Positions 34,205-34,217 of a stretch of DNA of 34,217 bases are shown here, one piece after another. Position 1 is the first letter of the stretch. Each line of letters starts with the position of its first letter. The notes beneath the pieces are model-generated. The model was not told the origin of the DNA. It did no database searches and saw only the letters and a program-made list of their open reading frames with translations. A program made the position numbers and the translations under genes. The stretch covers positions 1-34,217 of the forward strand of contig NZ_JAHLOD010000035.1 of the NCBI RefSeq assembly GCF_018917145.1, given 5' to 3'. Source of the stretch: Clostridium bornimense (GTDB lineage: Bacteria > Bacillota > Clostridia > Clostridiales > Clostridiaceae).

Positions 34205-34217
34205 ATGAACAAAACGA
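34205..34217 (+). CDS. Start of a gene cut by the window edge
   Basis: ATG AAC AAA ACG follows AAGGAG by eight bases. Only Met-Asn-Lys-Thr is visible, so the product cannot be predicted. Confidence 0.5.

Overview
The window is AT-rich low-GC Firmicute DNA, most likely from Clostridium sensu stricto. The evidence is strong GGAGG-type ribosome binding sites, A/T-biased codons, U-tailed hairpin terminators after most genes, a 574-residue CpI-type [FeFe]-hydrogenase, two Cache-type chemoreceptors with a sigma-D-like promoter, and small basic Clostridium-type proteins. I cannot name the species. Nothing indicates a prophage, a transposase or a CRISPR array. It reads as ordinary chromosome with many independent short transcription units.

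Layout. 1-2420: an FtsX/MacB-type ABC permease and its ATPase, preceded by two interlocked perfect inverted repeats. 2421-4013: a GNAT acetyltransferase and a YdjC/ChbG-type deacetylase. 4014-6270: a Smr-less MutS2-like ATPase behind a ~270-nt leader that looks like a ribosome-sensing attenuator, with a 3-codon uORF, competing stems and an intrinsic terminator. 6273-10756: two same-length, same-strand chemoreceptor paralogues. 10784-13508: an ArsR-type regulator, a CaCA cation antiporter and a DUF6483-like protein. 13574-14215: a divergent cis-prenyltransferase. 14415-15317 (minus): a membrane-anchored NodB deacetylase. 15723-15998: two coupled small genes of 44 and 42 codons. 16181-17521: a MATE efflux pump. 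17694-20151: peptidase T, a small Cys-rich protein and an anchored alpha/beta hydrolase. 20485-23718: a large exported-sensor histidine kinase with two seven-repeat propellers. 23780-26095: a DUF2238-like membrane protein, a membrane-anchored TPR-like protein and an unrecognised protein. 26392-30037: topoisomerase III and a PLP aminotransferase. 30101-30976 (minus): a secreted phytase-like cysteine phosphatase. 31163-33999: [FeFe]-hydrogenase under a probable Rex operator, then HisC. The window ends inside the first codons of a new gene whose Shine-Dalgarno sits in a 14-bp hairpin.

The genes do not form one pathway. Shared themes are environmental sensing (two chemoreceptors, the hybrid-type sensor kinase, the ArsR regulator), transport, and redox metabolism. 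Several intergenic gaps share repeated elements: three covarying copies of one terminator hairpin, each just after a stop codon, and decayed repeats built from GGCACAAG and ATTCACAATT words.

The most interesting candidate is 4033-4334 plus the MutS2-like gene. Base-pairing that I could trace by eye predicts a default terminator and an antiterminator that a ribosome stalled on a 3-codon uORF could release. MutS2 proteins have been linked to collided ribosomes, so a translation-stress-induced ribosome-rescue module is a testable reading. Starts were moved from the longest ORF for several genes where a ribosome binding site clearly favours an internal start; this is stated in each entry.
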